A stretch of DNA of 64,000 bases from Polytrichum commune (Eukaryota; Streptophyta; Polytrichopsida; Polytrichales; Polytrichaceae): positions 24,116,001-24,180,000 of the forward strand of contig OX485803.1 in the NCBI GenBank assembly GCA_950295325.1. The letters run 5' to 3'. The notes under the pieces are model-generated. The model did no database searches and had not been told where the DNA came from. It was given only the letters and a program-made list of their open reading frames with translations. Below, one piece after another: positions 23,104 through 34,100 of the stretch (positions are counted from its first letter, which is position 1; every line of letters starts with the position of its first letter). A program made the position numbers and the translations under genes.

Positions 23104-23243
23104 ACTATGACATCATCAGGAGCATTATTTAGAGAACTAAACTACAACTCCAGATAGATAAAATGTTGATTCCTTATTGGAATACATTGTCATATTCATG
23201 ACCAAATGCAAGAGGACGGCGACAATGGCACCCTCCATCTAAT

Positions 23244-23935
23244 GCCTAACACAATATACATATTCACTCTATTGTCATGGTTGCAATTTCTAAGAGACTA
23301 GCACCATAAACTTCACACTTTAAGAGAGGCCAAGTCTTTACCACAAGGACACTGTGCATAGCACACATCGTTGCAAGATTTAAGAATTATGACCTCCCCC
23401 AAAGTATAAACTCTATATGCAGAATGTCATTCAAATATTTCACACATATTCACATACATATTTATAACAAATTGGTCGTCATCCACCTCAACATACACTT
23501 TGGCCTTGAAAAAATGAGCACTCACCGATATGAACACTAGTAAAATCAACTTCCAAAGAAAACCGTGAGTTTGCAAGCTCAACTTCTAGTAAAAGTAGTT
23601 CTGAAAGCTTTTCACGCTAGGACTTGATAAATACTCTTTTTCTTCACCTACAAAAGAATAAGACCATTAATGTCAAACCATTAGCACAAATGAAGTTAAT
23701 GCCAATTTAACCTACGTATCTAATGCCTAATACAATATACATATTAACTCTATTGTCATGGTTGCAATTTCTAAGAGACAAGCATCATAAACTTCACACT
23801 TTAAGAGAGGCCAAGTCTTTACCACAAGGACACTGTGCACAACATACGTCGTTGCAAGATTTAAGAATTATGACCTCCCCCAAAGTATGAACTCTATATG
23901 CAAAATGTCATTCAAATATTTCACTCAAGTACACA
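23244..23935. repeat. Direct repeat, about 215 bp, two copies 480 bp apart
   Basis: The segment 23,244-23,455 (GCCTAACACAATATACATAT...) recurs almost unchanged at 23,724-23,932. It lies upstream of the dioxygenase-like gene, inside the 11-kb element, and may be in an intron or promoter. Confidence 0.85.
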
Positions 23936-26263
23936 CAAGAATGAGTTGTTATTGTACAAGATAATGGAGTGGTCAACAAGGTAGTCAGTGCCTTCATCCT
24001 CTGTCTTCATGTAATAGACTCTGTATGCAATTAGGAAAACCATCAATTAATGCTCTCATTCTTTTGCTACCTACAAGTGCAGAAGATAAGGTAGATACAT
24101 CTTATGCTAACACCAGCCTTATTCAAACAACTACTTTTGGGTGCCTCTATTTCCAAAAGTTTGATGAATGAGCCAATTTTTCAGCCAGTGATTTTTGTAC
24201 TCATGAAAAGCACATGTGGCAAGTCCTGAATTTCTTCTACTAGTGCAAGAAATCTAATGAGAAACTTGACCCTCCAGATTTGATGTAGAGGTATCAACCC
24301 ATTCTTCTAAAGAGGTATCTAATTTCTCTGCAATAGTACCTAACCATGCCTGCACAAGTTCAGTTGACATAAGAATTTGAGATTCAAATAAGACGTTTCT
24401 ATTTTGACTACGTCTACATGGTTCCCGTGCAAACATTTCAACTCAAAATGTCTCCTCACAACAAATTGGCCTGCGCAAAAAGAAACTTCATTTCAAAGGA
24501 TGACAAAGTACCTGGTCTCTAGATGTGAACCCACGAATTGTGTCACTTGCAACCACCAACACACCATCATCACCCAAAGGCTGTAGAACGACTGCCTGCT
24601 CACATCCTCAAACCAGAAACACATTCAAGTAAGTCATGTAAGAATTTGCAACCTTAAGGAACACAAGAAAGGTATTAGCAGAGAACCTTCAGTCGTCTCA
24701 CAAACTGGGGAAACAAAAACTATTGTGATATGATATTGCACATTTAGAAACTTGAAAGGAATAGGACAATCCTAAATACCAGACCTGTGCATTAGATGGC
24801 AGAAATGACAACTCGAATCGCCCAGGATAAAGTGCAAGATTTGCAAGATAGGTTTCTGCAATGCACAAACCAACAACCTTCGTCACCAAGGAGTTGTTAT
24901 GTCCTACTAAAGAGTTAGTAAGTAAAAGCAATGACACAGCATAATTTCTCGGTCACGAGTTTAGTCCTTACGTTTCCCGGAGCTTTTAAGACCTTTACAA
25001 AGTGGTCCATGTAGGAATTTAGTGGCATTGACAGAGACTGCAGATCCATCCTCTGAGGCAGCAGCTAAACCTGTTTGCAGTATACAAGTGGTCCGATATA
25101 ATATAATGAGAGCCTGTGACTGAGTAGAGCTCCTTATGGCATCCCACACCCTGGTCACACCCAAAGGAAGAATCAGTTGACATAATTATGGTATGAAGAT
25201 TATTAGCATTTTGGGGCATACCCACTTGCTAGTTAAGGTAAGAAGGCCTAAATTGGTTACTTATCTTAATTGGACGCCTATATATGAGTGATGTGTGGTT
25301 AAGTGTGCATCTAAGAAATCTTCCCTCTGATAATCAATAAGATATTTATATCAGCTCCGAGAATTTTGAGGAAAATGACTATAGCCCTGAATTGGATGCA
25401 CTAATCATCTCATGCTAATCACGTGTTTCATATACAAGGAGAAGTGAGCTAATCGGAAAAGTAACCAACTAAGAGCCACGTACTGTTCAAAGGTTACCAC
25501 GCAACATGATTTTGCCCAGTGCATATTTACAGGCAAGCAGCCTTGCCATAAAAACTACTTTTTAACAAGGATGTACCATTGCAGCTCTTGGGCGACAGCA
25601 ACAGGCAAATTTGAGGCAATGTTGAAGCACTCAACACCTTCCATTTCCACCTATCCAATATCCCCCGATAATCATCCATTAAACATTGAAGATGCTACAA
25701 CATTAAAAAAACCCATTAATCCGGTCCTAAAAGATGCAAGCATTGAAACCAGGATTAACCTGAGTAGGAAGGGCTTCGATCAATACAAGTCTGTGCAAGA
25801 AACATCAGCTCACCTGCGCTAGCTTGAATGATGAACACTTGGAGACAATCTCCACAAACCCTTACTCCTGTACAACAATTCCAAACCCTAAATACCATAA
25901 TACCTCAGCTTCAAGTCAGGTATGCTAATAACTGTTGTACCTATAATCACCATGACCACCAAAATGAACATGATCAAAGACTTCAAGAAAGTACCGGTCG
26001 TTTTAGAAGAATCTATAGAATATACCCCAATTCAATACATGAAAACCAGAGGATGTCTACATGTAACCGGTTGGACTTGCAAACACTAGTATCTCGTCCG
26101 ATTGTGTTTAGCTAGCTCTGATATGAACAGAGATCCGGCTGCTACTTAGAGACAAACCGGTTGAGTTTGAGAAATAACCATCTGAGGTTCAAGAATCCAG
26201 GAAACTATTACGAGTGCAAAAACAGCAAAGACAGAGCTTCGACCTGACTCATTCAATTTCTCA
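23936..26263. other. Unassigned part of the 11-kb element, possible captured-gene exons
   Basis: Several short minus frames show exon-like character next to AG/GT pairs. 25,164-24,961 includes RVWDAIRSSTQSQALIILYR and LAAASEDGSAVSVNATKF. 24,937-24,760 includes LCIAETYLANLALYPGRFEL. 24,436-24,254 includes MSTELVQAWLGTIAEKLD. They could be degraded exons of one captured host gene, but I do not recognise it; the 'VWD' could be from a WD40 blade. No continuous gene model was possible. Confidence 0.3.
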
Positions 26264-26288
26264 ACCTGGCATTTTTTTAACACCTCCA

Positions 26289-26346
<58 letters not shown>

Positions 26347-26370
26347 GCGGCTTAATTTGACTCAACACGG

Positions 26371-26409
<39 letters not shown>

Positions 26410-26602
26410 TTGAGAGCTCTTTCTTGATTCTATGGGTGGTGGTGCATGGCCGTTCTTAGTTGGTGGAGTGATTTGTCTGGTTAATTCCGTTAACGAACGA
26501 GACCTCAGCCTGCTAACTAGTTACGCGAAGGATCCCCTTCGCGGCCAACTTCTTAGAGGGACTATCGGCGTCTAGCCGATGGAAGTTTGAGGCAATAACA
26601 GG
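26289..26602 (+). rRNA. 18S rRNA gene fragment inside the transposon
   Basis: About 314 bp reads as the core of nuclear 18S rRNA. It starts at GGTCGCAAGGCTGAAACTTA, passes through GGAATTGACGGAAGGGCACC and GGTGGTGCATGGCCGTTCTT, and ends at GAGGCAATAACAGG. It corresponds to the central-to-3' portion of 18S, not to a full gene. The variable hairpin GTTACGCGAAGGATCCCCTTCGCGGCC is close to bryophyte-type rather than angiosperm-type sequence as I remember them. Identical 11-bp words ACCTGGCATTT lie at 26,264-26,274 and 26,659-26,669. It cannot be a functional rRNA gene. Confidence 0.93.
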
Positions 26603-26770
26603 GTGGAGCGCACCGGTGTTTGCGAGCGATGGTGGCGGGGGCGAACAGGCTGGAGCGCACCTGGCATTTGGATGAATAAGTGTGGATGAATGTGGATAAG
26701 GTCGTCGTCTTTGATGTGTTTTGGTTTATATTAGACCCAGGGATGGTGTCTTCCCAGTCAAGCATGATCT

Positions 26771-27286
26771 TCACCTTGATACCCAACAGTATCCTCCCAG
26801 TACCCAATACACTCCGTGCTTATCCATAAACCAACCGTCATTGCATTCAATTCGAGTCAGAAGGTTCACTGCCGTGACAGTTTGGGGTTCCTTCAATGTT
26901 GTAACACAACCACTCGGGATGAGAGCACCAAAGCCACGCGCTAAAAAATGTACATCACACCCAAAATGAAGCCTAGTCCATGAATAAACTCTGTATTCAT
27001 CAATGAAATAGTACATGTTTGAATGTAGCCCATGTACGACATCGTAAGGAATGGGGGTCACAGTCTCCAATGTGGAAGAGTCCAACACAAATCCACCCTT
27101 GGGACCTGCAGGCTGTCTCTTCAGGTCCACGGTTTCGCTCCTGGCCTTTTTTTCAGCCTTCTTGATGTCGTTGCTCTTGCGACGCTCCAAAAACTCTTCC
27201 CTGCATCTTGACGGCTGCACGTGCTCGATGCGCACATGAAGTCGGTTCTGGATGATCCTGTTTCCGACCTGTAACCAATCATGCAT
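26771..27286 (-). CDS. Chimeric ORF: ribosomal protein eL21 C-terminal exon fused to an unrelated tail
   Basis: 171 codons. Residues 7-80 read as the C-terminal half of cytosolic ribosomal protein eL21 (RPL21): [37 protein letters not shown] and [11 protein letters not shown], each close to the conserved eL21 sequence. The natural eL21 protein ends a few residues after PYDVV; here it continues about 90 residues into an unknown tail ([20 protein letters not shown]). The match starts right after TTGGTTACAG, a plausible splice acceptor, so an exon with its intron edge was probably captured as DNA. The upstream eL21 exons are absent. It may be transcribed with the element, but it is unlikely to function in ribosomes. 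Confidence 0.75.
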   Translation of the reverse strand: MHDWLQVGNRIIQNRLHVRIEHVQPSRCREEFLERRKSNDIKKAEKKARSETVDLKRQPAGPKGGFVLDSSTLETVTPIPYDVVHGLHSNMYYFIDEYRVYSWTRLHFGCDVHFLARGFGALIPSGCVTTLKEPQTVTAVNLLTRIECNDGWFMDKHGVYWVLGGYCWVSR

Positions 27287-27618
27287 TCAATGCTTGGTGA
27301 GATTCTTTTCTACGTATTCACGGACACAATTGCCTGCATACGTAACAACCGTGGTTCCGCATACTCGGATTTTAGCTTGTAAACCAAACGCAGATGGAAC
27401 CAGAGGATAGAGGCGTTCTGAGATTCCAGCTTGAAACCATACTTTAAACATGATTAGTGCATTTAAATGATCATGCTCTCCAGGGTCTCAATAAAAATTC
27501 TCACCTTCATAGTGGGTCATCGTAATCGTCTCCCAAATAGGAATCCAGAACTTGACAACCCCCTCCACTGTGGAACTTAGGTTTTACCTGCAAGAAAACC
27601 CAGAATACCCTAAACCCT

Positions 27619-29514
27619 TCACGCCTGCTCCAAAATGGTGTCTTCCACTTTCCTCTGCAACTTGTACACGGGGTCATTACCAGACACACGGTGATCACAC
27701 ATTGACATCGGAAATTTGACTGCACAAACATGATCTGCCAAAATGTGTGCCCTATGTGACTTTCTCAAGAGGACATACGTATCAGCGCCTAAACCATACT
27801 TATGGTAGTAGAGTCCCTCAAGAACCTGATCTCCAGGTTCGAATTCCTCACCCCACTTGCAAACAAAAGCTGTCTTACAAGTGTAAGCTTTCCTAGTGCA
27901 TACAAGAACATAAAAATCCACATTTTCTTCATTATCAGGGGAAGCTGCAATAGCAAAGTTATCACCCACTTCGATTATTGAAGCAAAATATGTGCCATTT
28001 ACACCAACATGATGCCAATCTTCCACCGAAAATTCATTCAACTGGACATTCCGAACATAAGCAGCATTCAATGGCACTAAGACCTCCAATTCCCAGTCCC
28101 CAGCCCAAGCTTTATTCTCACACTCCTCCCAATTCCCTTCAATACATGAGAAACAAAAACATGCCAAATGGCGCTTCAACAACTTACCAACCTCCATGCT
28201 GCCGACGGACCGAATAGAGTGCAGATTTCTGCACCGGGGTATGGGCTCACAATCGTACTCGTGTTCCCTGTCAACATCTCCTTCCAGAACATGCCAAAAT
28301 GTTCTATTCACAGGCCTCCTATCGCCATAGACAGTTTTTGGGCGGCCACTCAACTCTTTCCTCAAGTAACCGACAACATCTTCAGCGCACTGTAACTTCG
28401 GGCCATTTATATCCAATTGGGCAGTTCGAATGTACCGTTTCAGGACAGCACCTGCTCCATCGTGCGGTCCTTTCCCATGTCCTGTTCCGAAAAAGGACCA
28501 CATGCACGTGCAACCACCAGTAATCTCTGGATACCGAGCTACAAAGTACCACGGGACTCGACTCTTAAACTGATTTGCACAGCCATCGCTCCATATCCAG
28601 TGATGTTTGGGTATGAAACCCCCCTGAAGAACGCTTTCCCAATGCAACATGAGGCAGTGTTGCACAAAATAGCTATCATGTTTCATATCATTACTTATGT
28701 AGAAATGGTAGGTCGTGGTATTACGTGTGCTCTCATCATGTGGATCTGGGTGAGGATTTCGGATATATGCTATGTGTACAAGGATACTAATTTGGTAGCT
28801 ATGCCAGTGCATGGACTGGACTTCATTTTGTACCTCAAAAGAATAATTTTCAGCATAGTCAATGACGGACACCATTGTGTCAGCGGGGGAGGTCCTCAAG
28901 CACGTCCTAAATTGTTCATCCTCCCACTTCGCCACAAAACTATGACGCACAAAAAATTGGAGTTTTGGCTTGAGGTAGTTGATTAACTCACGCGATGTTG
29001 TGTCTTTGTAAACCAACTGCAATTTCTTTCGTTGTAGACCTTTCCTCGTAGTGATAGACTGCATCTCGTAATGCTTCCAGTGCACAGTTATAGGAGAGAT
29101 TCCATCCTCTTCGGTAGGACACATGGGCAGAATGTCCACACCGCAGCACATACATTCACCAAACAAACAATCCTTTGCATGCCACGCCGAATTAGGAGGT
29201 TTTGGGCACAACACTGCATCTGAAATGGCTGTCAGACCAGGATACACAAACACTCCCGCAACACATTGCCCCACATTTGATTCACTGAGACATACCTCAC
29301 ATTGACAAGCACAATCTACTTTGTTGTGTATACCTGATTTTGTCCTCAGTTGAGTAAAAGCAGATAGCAATTCCTCCATTTCTACGTGGTATATACAACA
29401 ACACACATTTCGGTCATGCAAATTTTTCACCCAATATGGTTGCAAGGAATCAAAAACACGCTTACCGACAATTACATCGGGATGGGCCTCACGGAAGCGC
29501 ATATAGAACGCCAT
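27619..29514 (-). CDS. DDD-type transposase, main (3') exon
   Basis: 631 codons, beginning directly after an AG at 29,516-29,515. Likely catalytic acids are in VIDYAENYSF (about residue 219 of this exon), IWSDGCANQFKS (about 308) and GTGHGKGPHDGAGAVLKRYI (about 353). The N-terminal part has a Cys-rich segment (VCCCIYHVEM, CACQCEVCL), probably zinc-binding. This motif set (D-x-x-ENY, SDxCxxQ, HGKGxxDG) resembles a group of uncharacterised proteins I recall from many metazoan genomes; I cannot name the transposon superfamily. It would be the transposase of the element bounded at 21,548 and 32,594. The exon is intact, but the 5' exon has a stop. Confidence 0.75.
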   Translation of the reverse strand: MAFYMRFREAHPDVIVGKRVFDSLQPYWVKNLHDRNVCCCIYHVEMEELLSAFTQLRTKSGIHNKVDCACQCEVCLSESNVGQCVAGVFVYPGLTAISDAVLCPKPPNSAWHAKDCLFGECMCCGVDILPMCPTEEDGISPITVHWKHYEMQSITTRKGLQRKKLQLVYKDTTSRELINYLKPKLQFFVRHSFVAKWEDEQFRTCLRTSPADTMVSVIDYAENYSFEVQNEVQSMHWHSYQISILVHIAYIRNPHPDPHDESTRNTTTYHFYISNDMKHDSYFVQHCLMLHWESVLQGGFIPKHHWIWSDGCANQFKSRVPWYFVARYPEITGGCTCMWSFFGTGHGKGPHDGAGAVLKRYIRTAQLDINGPKLQCAEDVVGYLRKELSGRPKTVYGDRRPVNRTFWHVLEGDVDREHEYDCEPIPRCRNLHSIRSVGSMEVGKLLKRHLACFCFSCIEGNWEECENKAWAGDWELEVLVPLNAAYVRNVQLNEFSVEDWHHVGVNGTYFASIIEVGDNFAIAASPDNEENVDFYVLVCTRKAYTCKTAFVCKWGEEFEPGDQVLEGLYYHKYGLGADTYVLLRKSHRAHILADHVCAVKFPMSMCDHRVSGNDPVYKLQRKVEDTILEQA

Positions 29515-30030
29515 CTGTCACAGGAATACACAAACAAGACATTCAGCAAACGTTAGTCCTTTACAAGTTCCTGTAGAACTCCATAGAGGTGTTGTACAGT
29601 CCACACCCTCATATATTTCATGCAATAACTCCCTAAAAATCCATGACCCTCAAACCCTAGTCCTCACCATGGGTGACTGTCTACAGATTGTACAATTACA
29701 CTACGCTACTTCCATATACTCATGTGGAAGTCCATATACTCCCACACACTGCATATAACGTCTCGAGTAGTCACACATATTCAATACTTTACTCACCGAA
29801 GCGCATATAGGACGCCATATGTCACAGGAATACACTATTAAGACATTCACCAAAAGTTCTGGGCTTAAAAGTGCCTGTAGATCTCCATAGAGGTCCTGTG
29901 CAGTCCACACGTGCACATATTTCCTGCAAGAACTTCAAGAACATCCATGACCCTCAAACAATGGTCCTCACCCTGGGTGACTGTCTATAGGGTTTGCAAT
30001 TACACTGGCTTGCTTCCATATACTGATGAA
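29490..30030. repeat. Tandem duplication (about 304 bp) of the intron end and splice acceptor
   Basis: 29,490-29,720 recurs at 29,794-30,025. The repeat includes the 3' splice site and the first codons of the transposase main exon. In the copy distal to the exon the acceptor AG has become AT (GTGACATATGGCG), so only the exon-proximal site is usable. The minus frames 29,701-29,916 and 29,954-30,424 over this block are intronic. Confidence 0.7.
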
Positions 30031-30459
30031 TAGGAAGTCCATATACTCCCACACAATGCTTATAACGTCTCCATATACCCCCACACAATGCATATAACGT
30101 CTCCATCAGAGACACATATTCAATACTCGACTGCATACACTCCAAAGGAACGGTGAGAAATCCCATCGATGTCAATTTAGCAAATGCCCATATGTAAACA
30201 TTCCATAAATTGACAATTCCCTCCCATACTCTATATGGGGTCCCTGTAGCATATCCACCGTAGTACATACAATGGGAGGAGAAGTAAATAAACTCCAATA
30301 TTTCCTTATGAAGACCCAAGCGGATCACCCTGAACTCCCACCCATGCGTGAAAAGTTCCACAGAGTCCAGAAGTTGCAATGCCGTCCCTAAACCACAACG
30401 AAACTGATGGGATCCCATATGCACAGTACCGGTATGCGTTTTATAGAGAAGTAGCCAGA

Positions 30460-30920
30460 TTGCACACTCATGGCTTCAAATGACAAGCTAGTACCCCAAA
30501 CATGCACAGATCTAGGTGTACTCCTTGGTCCCTAGAATCAGTTGGAAGAGAAAACCAGCATGCTCAATATAACCCAGAATATCACCCTAAAATCCAAGAT
30601 TCGAATTAAAGCCCACTGCATTCAATGTCGCAAGGAAAACCTGAAATCCTAAGAACATCTGTGACCCCTAAAACGCTCATCACATCAAATCAGGCAGATA
30701 GCCACAAGACTGAAGCCAATGGAGGAACGCACTGTCACCTTTCACCGATCCACCGAAACCCTAAACCCTTCATATCCTAGCACAGAAATTGCAAATTTCT
30801 ACAACTTAAGTGATAGGTAGGTCCATAGCCAGATTGCACACTCATGGCTTCAAATGACACGAGAATACCCTAAACAGGCACAGATCTAGGTGTAGCCCTA
30901 CGACCCTGGAATCGGTAGGA
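30460..30920. repeat. Direct repeat inside the transposase intron
   Basis: About 90 bp around 30,467-30,540 (AGCCAGATTGCACACTCATG...) recurs at 30,830-30,920, with about 370 bp between starts. Both lie in the predicted 1.49-kb intron (31,006-29,515). No other content was recognised. Confidence 0.6.
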
Positions 30921-31006
30921 ACCCTAAACCAGCACGAAATTCGGAGACCCTCATTACACAAAAAAAAAAGCAAGACGACATATGACATAGATGTGAGAGC
31001 GCCCAC

Positions 31007-31810
31007 CAGAGATTCCAACAAATATTGAGCATGGTGTTGAACGTATGTTTTTGGAGCAACCCACTTCCTTACAACCTCCTTGCGATTCGGGCTTGGCCGT
31101 GTCTCTGCAGCCCACCACGCAGTGACAATGTCTTTCACCATCAGAGATGTCGCATCGCTCCTTACCTTCCTGACGGACAAAGTCCACTCCATATGCACGG
31201 AACTGACCATGGTCGCTCGCCTCTGTGTGGCCATCGCTACATTGCGGGGATGAACCCCAAGCAGGCGAGCTGTCTGTCGGGCAGAGACTCGCTGTGGATT
31301 CGTCACAGCGGCTGTGAGGATAGCATGTTTGGTAGCTAAATGTGCCTTTGTCTTCGAAGTCTTCACCTCCGACAGGGATTGCAGCAAACTGGAAACAATT
31401 GTCTCTCACGCATCTGTTTCACTGCAAACCCTTCGTGACCGAAGTGGCAGGAGATCCCTCGTCAACTTATTGTTCCACACGGACTGCATTACTGCCTGCT
31501 TGTGTGGAAGCAAGCGCCCTCTTCCTCTCAAAGTCCTTTGAACGCAGCTCAAGATTGCACGAACGTCCTGGCGCACCAATCTGCGGTTGACGCCATCAGC
31601 ATAGGCGTCATCACCCTCTGACCACGATCCTGCGTCCACGTTGACACGCACGGAGTTCGCAGCATTTGCTCTCCTCCGACGCCGTGATTCGCGTTGGCGC
31701 TCCCTCGCCCGCTCTTGCGCAACATCCAGTCTAGCCCTCTCCACAGGGCCCTCTCTCCGAATACCTGCTCTCCTATCTCTCGCTCTCGCACTACCCATTT
31801 CGGCGTGCAA
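31007..31810 (-). pseudogene. DDD-type transposase, 5' exon with a TGA
   Basis: From ATG at 31,810 the frame runs 134 codons to TGA (31,408-31,406) and then stays open in the same frame to a GT donor after 31,007. Joining there to 29,514 keeps phase 0. The first part is very Arg-rich (REREQRESRRRRRAN-like, nuclear localisation or DNA binding). After the stop comes a helix-turn-helix-like stretch SARQTARLLGVHPRNVAMAT and KTYVQHHAQYLLESL leading into the main exon. The stop follows GCG and could be a CGA-to-TGA change, the signature of methyl-C deamination. With this stop the full transposase would not be made without readthrough or an alternative start. Confidence 0.6.
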
Positions 31811-32594
31811 GCGTCACTCAAGCTGAACCTTAAACCTCACTCTTCATGCACATGACGAGCACCTGCAGGTTTGAACAAGAGACATGCGAGCTGTAACGAG
31901 CAACGCAAAACTGCTCCGGAACGTTTTCAGTCCCTAAACCCTAAAACAGAGGGTTGTAGTCCACGTGGCACGTGGCACCAGTCACTGTGCACTCCACCCT
32001 ACAACTAAACTCATCCACATCCACTCCCACAGTCGGTGGGACCCGAAAACGATGCTTCCATAACTGTAGTATAGCAAGTAAAAGCGGGATTTTTGACAAG
32101 AAGCCCACCTGAAGATATTGTACATTAGTAGTTTCCCGAAAAAAAATAATGAAAAACGATTATTTTTGCTCCAAGTATGGACTTCCAAAAAAACGTCATC
32201 ATTTAGCCTACTTAAGAGTCCATACCAACTGTATTTCTACACATAATGTGGAAAAAAACATCACTACTATGGACCTCATAGTGGATCACATAACATACAT
32301 AGTCACTCCTAGTAAAATGCCCAAAAATTCTAGACGTTTACGCCAAAATTCCTAAACCAAAACCTGTTGACCACAGTCCATATTGTATTTTCAAAAGTCC
32401 ATCACCCTTAATTGAAGAAGAATTTCATGTAAAGGAATATGTGGTCATCTACCTATTCAAGTTACCATTGTGTATCCCAAATCTCACATCCATAGCTTCT
32501 ATCAATTGTATGCAACGTGGCTTGCAATGCACGGGGGTACACTGTAAAATAGGGTGTGACACAGAAAGTGAGCCACTCAACCATGCATCCACCC
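31811..32594. promoter_or_regulatory. Probable promoter region and right end of the 11-kb element
   Basis: 784 bp between the transposase ATG and the right terminus. It contains CCCTAAACCCTAAAA at about 31,936, a telo-box-like motif common in plant 5' regions, and several AGTCCAT/ATGGACT words (32,176-32,400) that may be subterminal transposase-binding repeats. No TATA element could be assigned with confidence. Confidence 0.35.
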
Positions 32595-32598
32595 CCTA

Positions 32599-34100
32599 AC
32601 TTGCATCATGAAATATTATGATCTATGCAAGGCTAACCAACTCACATTCACATTGGCGTAAATACATAGGAGTTTCTTTTTCTTTCCTTTTTTTTTTGAT
32701 GGCGAGGTGAGTTTAGGTTGGAGATGAGATGAGATGAAGAATGGTTGATATTGAAAACAATGGAGAGAGAGCTAGAGTGAGGAGATGTTGAGTTGAGATC
32801 GAGGTTGTTAGTTGAGATTTGAAGTTTCTAATAGGTGAATTGAGATTGAAAATGATGAAAGATTGAGATTGACATAAAGATTGTAATGAAGTCAAGGTAG
32901 CTTAAGATGATTTAAGAAAATTTGGGAAGATCATTATGGTGGAGATCGAGGTTGAAGAATGTACTAATACTTTGACTATCCAAACATGTTGGGATTCTCC
33001 TCCTATTGAAAATGCAATGAAGGAAATGGATGAGTTCAAAATACATTAAAGTGGTGAAGGGTCTTAGCACCAAAAGGCTTAGATCAAAGATCTTTATTTC
33101 ACATTTAAATTTGTAATGTGCTATTTGCTAATCATACTTTGAGCCACAAAACTTGATGTTGTTTATGATGATATTATGAATGGTTTTGATAAGGTGTGGG
33201 TGTGTCAAAGGCCTTATTGCCACTAGGAGTGTTATGTGGAAGATTAGAGCCAAGACATATATTATTACTTGATGCCCCGTGGGTCCATGGGTGGGGTTAT
33301 ATGGACGAGGTGGCTTAGCTGCAACATGATGTTCAACTCAAGAGTGGACTTTCATGGATGGAAGTCCACATTAACCATTGGCTACCTACTAAGGGGAGAA
33401 TACCGAATGTATACGTAGGAGGGTTTGGTGAGCAAGCTATGAGCTTGGAGGTCCGCGGTTTTGGGAGCTAACCATGCATGTGCGTGGGATTTGCAGGTTA
33501 GCACTTGTGGCATTTGCTAGAGTTGGGTACCAGTCAAGGTAAGTTAAGGAAAACTAGCAAGGGTTGCGACAGTGTGTGTGGTTGTCACTTATTCTTTCAT
33601 CAACTGAATGTGATGGTCATGTGAATGTTTGTCTGGATGTACTCAAATGCTAGAATTTTATTGAAATTCATAATGAATACAACATGGAATTTCATAACTA
33701 CTTCTAAATGGTCTCCCTCCCATCCAACTACAACCTCTTCTTCAACTTGATTACTTACCACAAAAACAAAATCCATGCAGCTTTTGTGAATGAAGATTTG
33801 TTTGGACGCTATATTTATTACCATTTTCTTCTATCCTATAGGCTATTACAATTCCAAAACTGTGAATATAATTGCACGCATTTTACTTATAAGAAGTAAG
33901 AATTCATTTTTTCCTCGTGATAATGTAGTGGAGTTCATTTTTGTTGATGTCCATCACGTAAGGAAATATAACAAGATGACAATAAATTTGAAATTTTGAA
34001 GATCGTGTGATTATGCAACTGAGTGAGCTCTGCAAAATGATAATGAAAAGAAAAAACTAGCTCAACATGGTTCTAGCCCAAGAATTTTTTTATAATAAAT
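32599..34100. other. AT-rich spacer without recognised gene
   Basis: A purine-rich tract (GAGATGAGATGAGATGAAG-type) spans about 32,700-32,900. The rest is unique AT-rich sequence. Frames at 33,600-33,999 lack features. Nothing was assigned. Confidence 0.4.

Larger units (their letters stand above)
21548..32594. mobile_element. 11-kb DNA transposon with captured genes
   Basis: The termini are inverted repeats: GGGTGGATGCATGGTTGAG at 21,548 and its complement ending at 32,594. CCTA lies just outside each (21,544-21,547 and 32,595-32,598), a possible 4-bp target duplication. Subterminal 'AGTCCAT' motifs occur at both ends (around 21,590-21,620 and 32,160-32,400). All recognised genes read leftwards: transposase (31,810-27,619), chimeric eL21 ORF (27,286-26,771) and the dioxygenase-like gene (23,103-21,888). 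An 18S rRNA fragment lies at 26,289-26,602. The 4-bp duplication is weak evidence alone; the matching 19-bp ends are stronger. Confidence 0.65.

Noticed and set aside
31936-31955. Interstitial telomere repeat (CCCTAAA)
   Set aside because: Only about two units; a telo-box-like promoter motif is the simpler reading.
16894-32594. One single 15.7-kb element using the outermost pair of matching termini
   Set aside because: Flanking bases do not match for this pair, whereas CCTA matches for the 21,548-32,594 pair. It cannot be excluded as an older nest.
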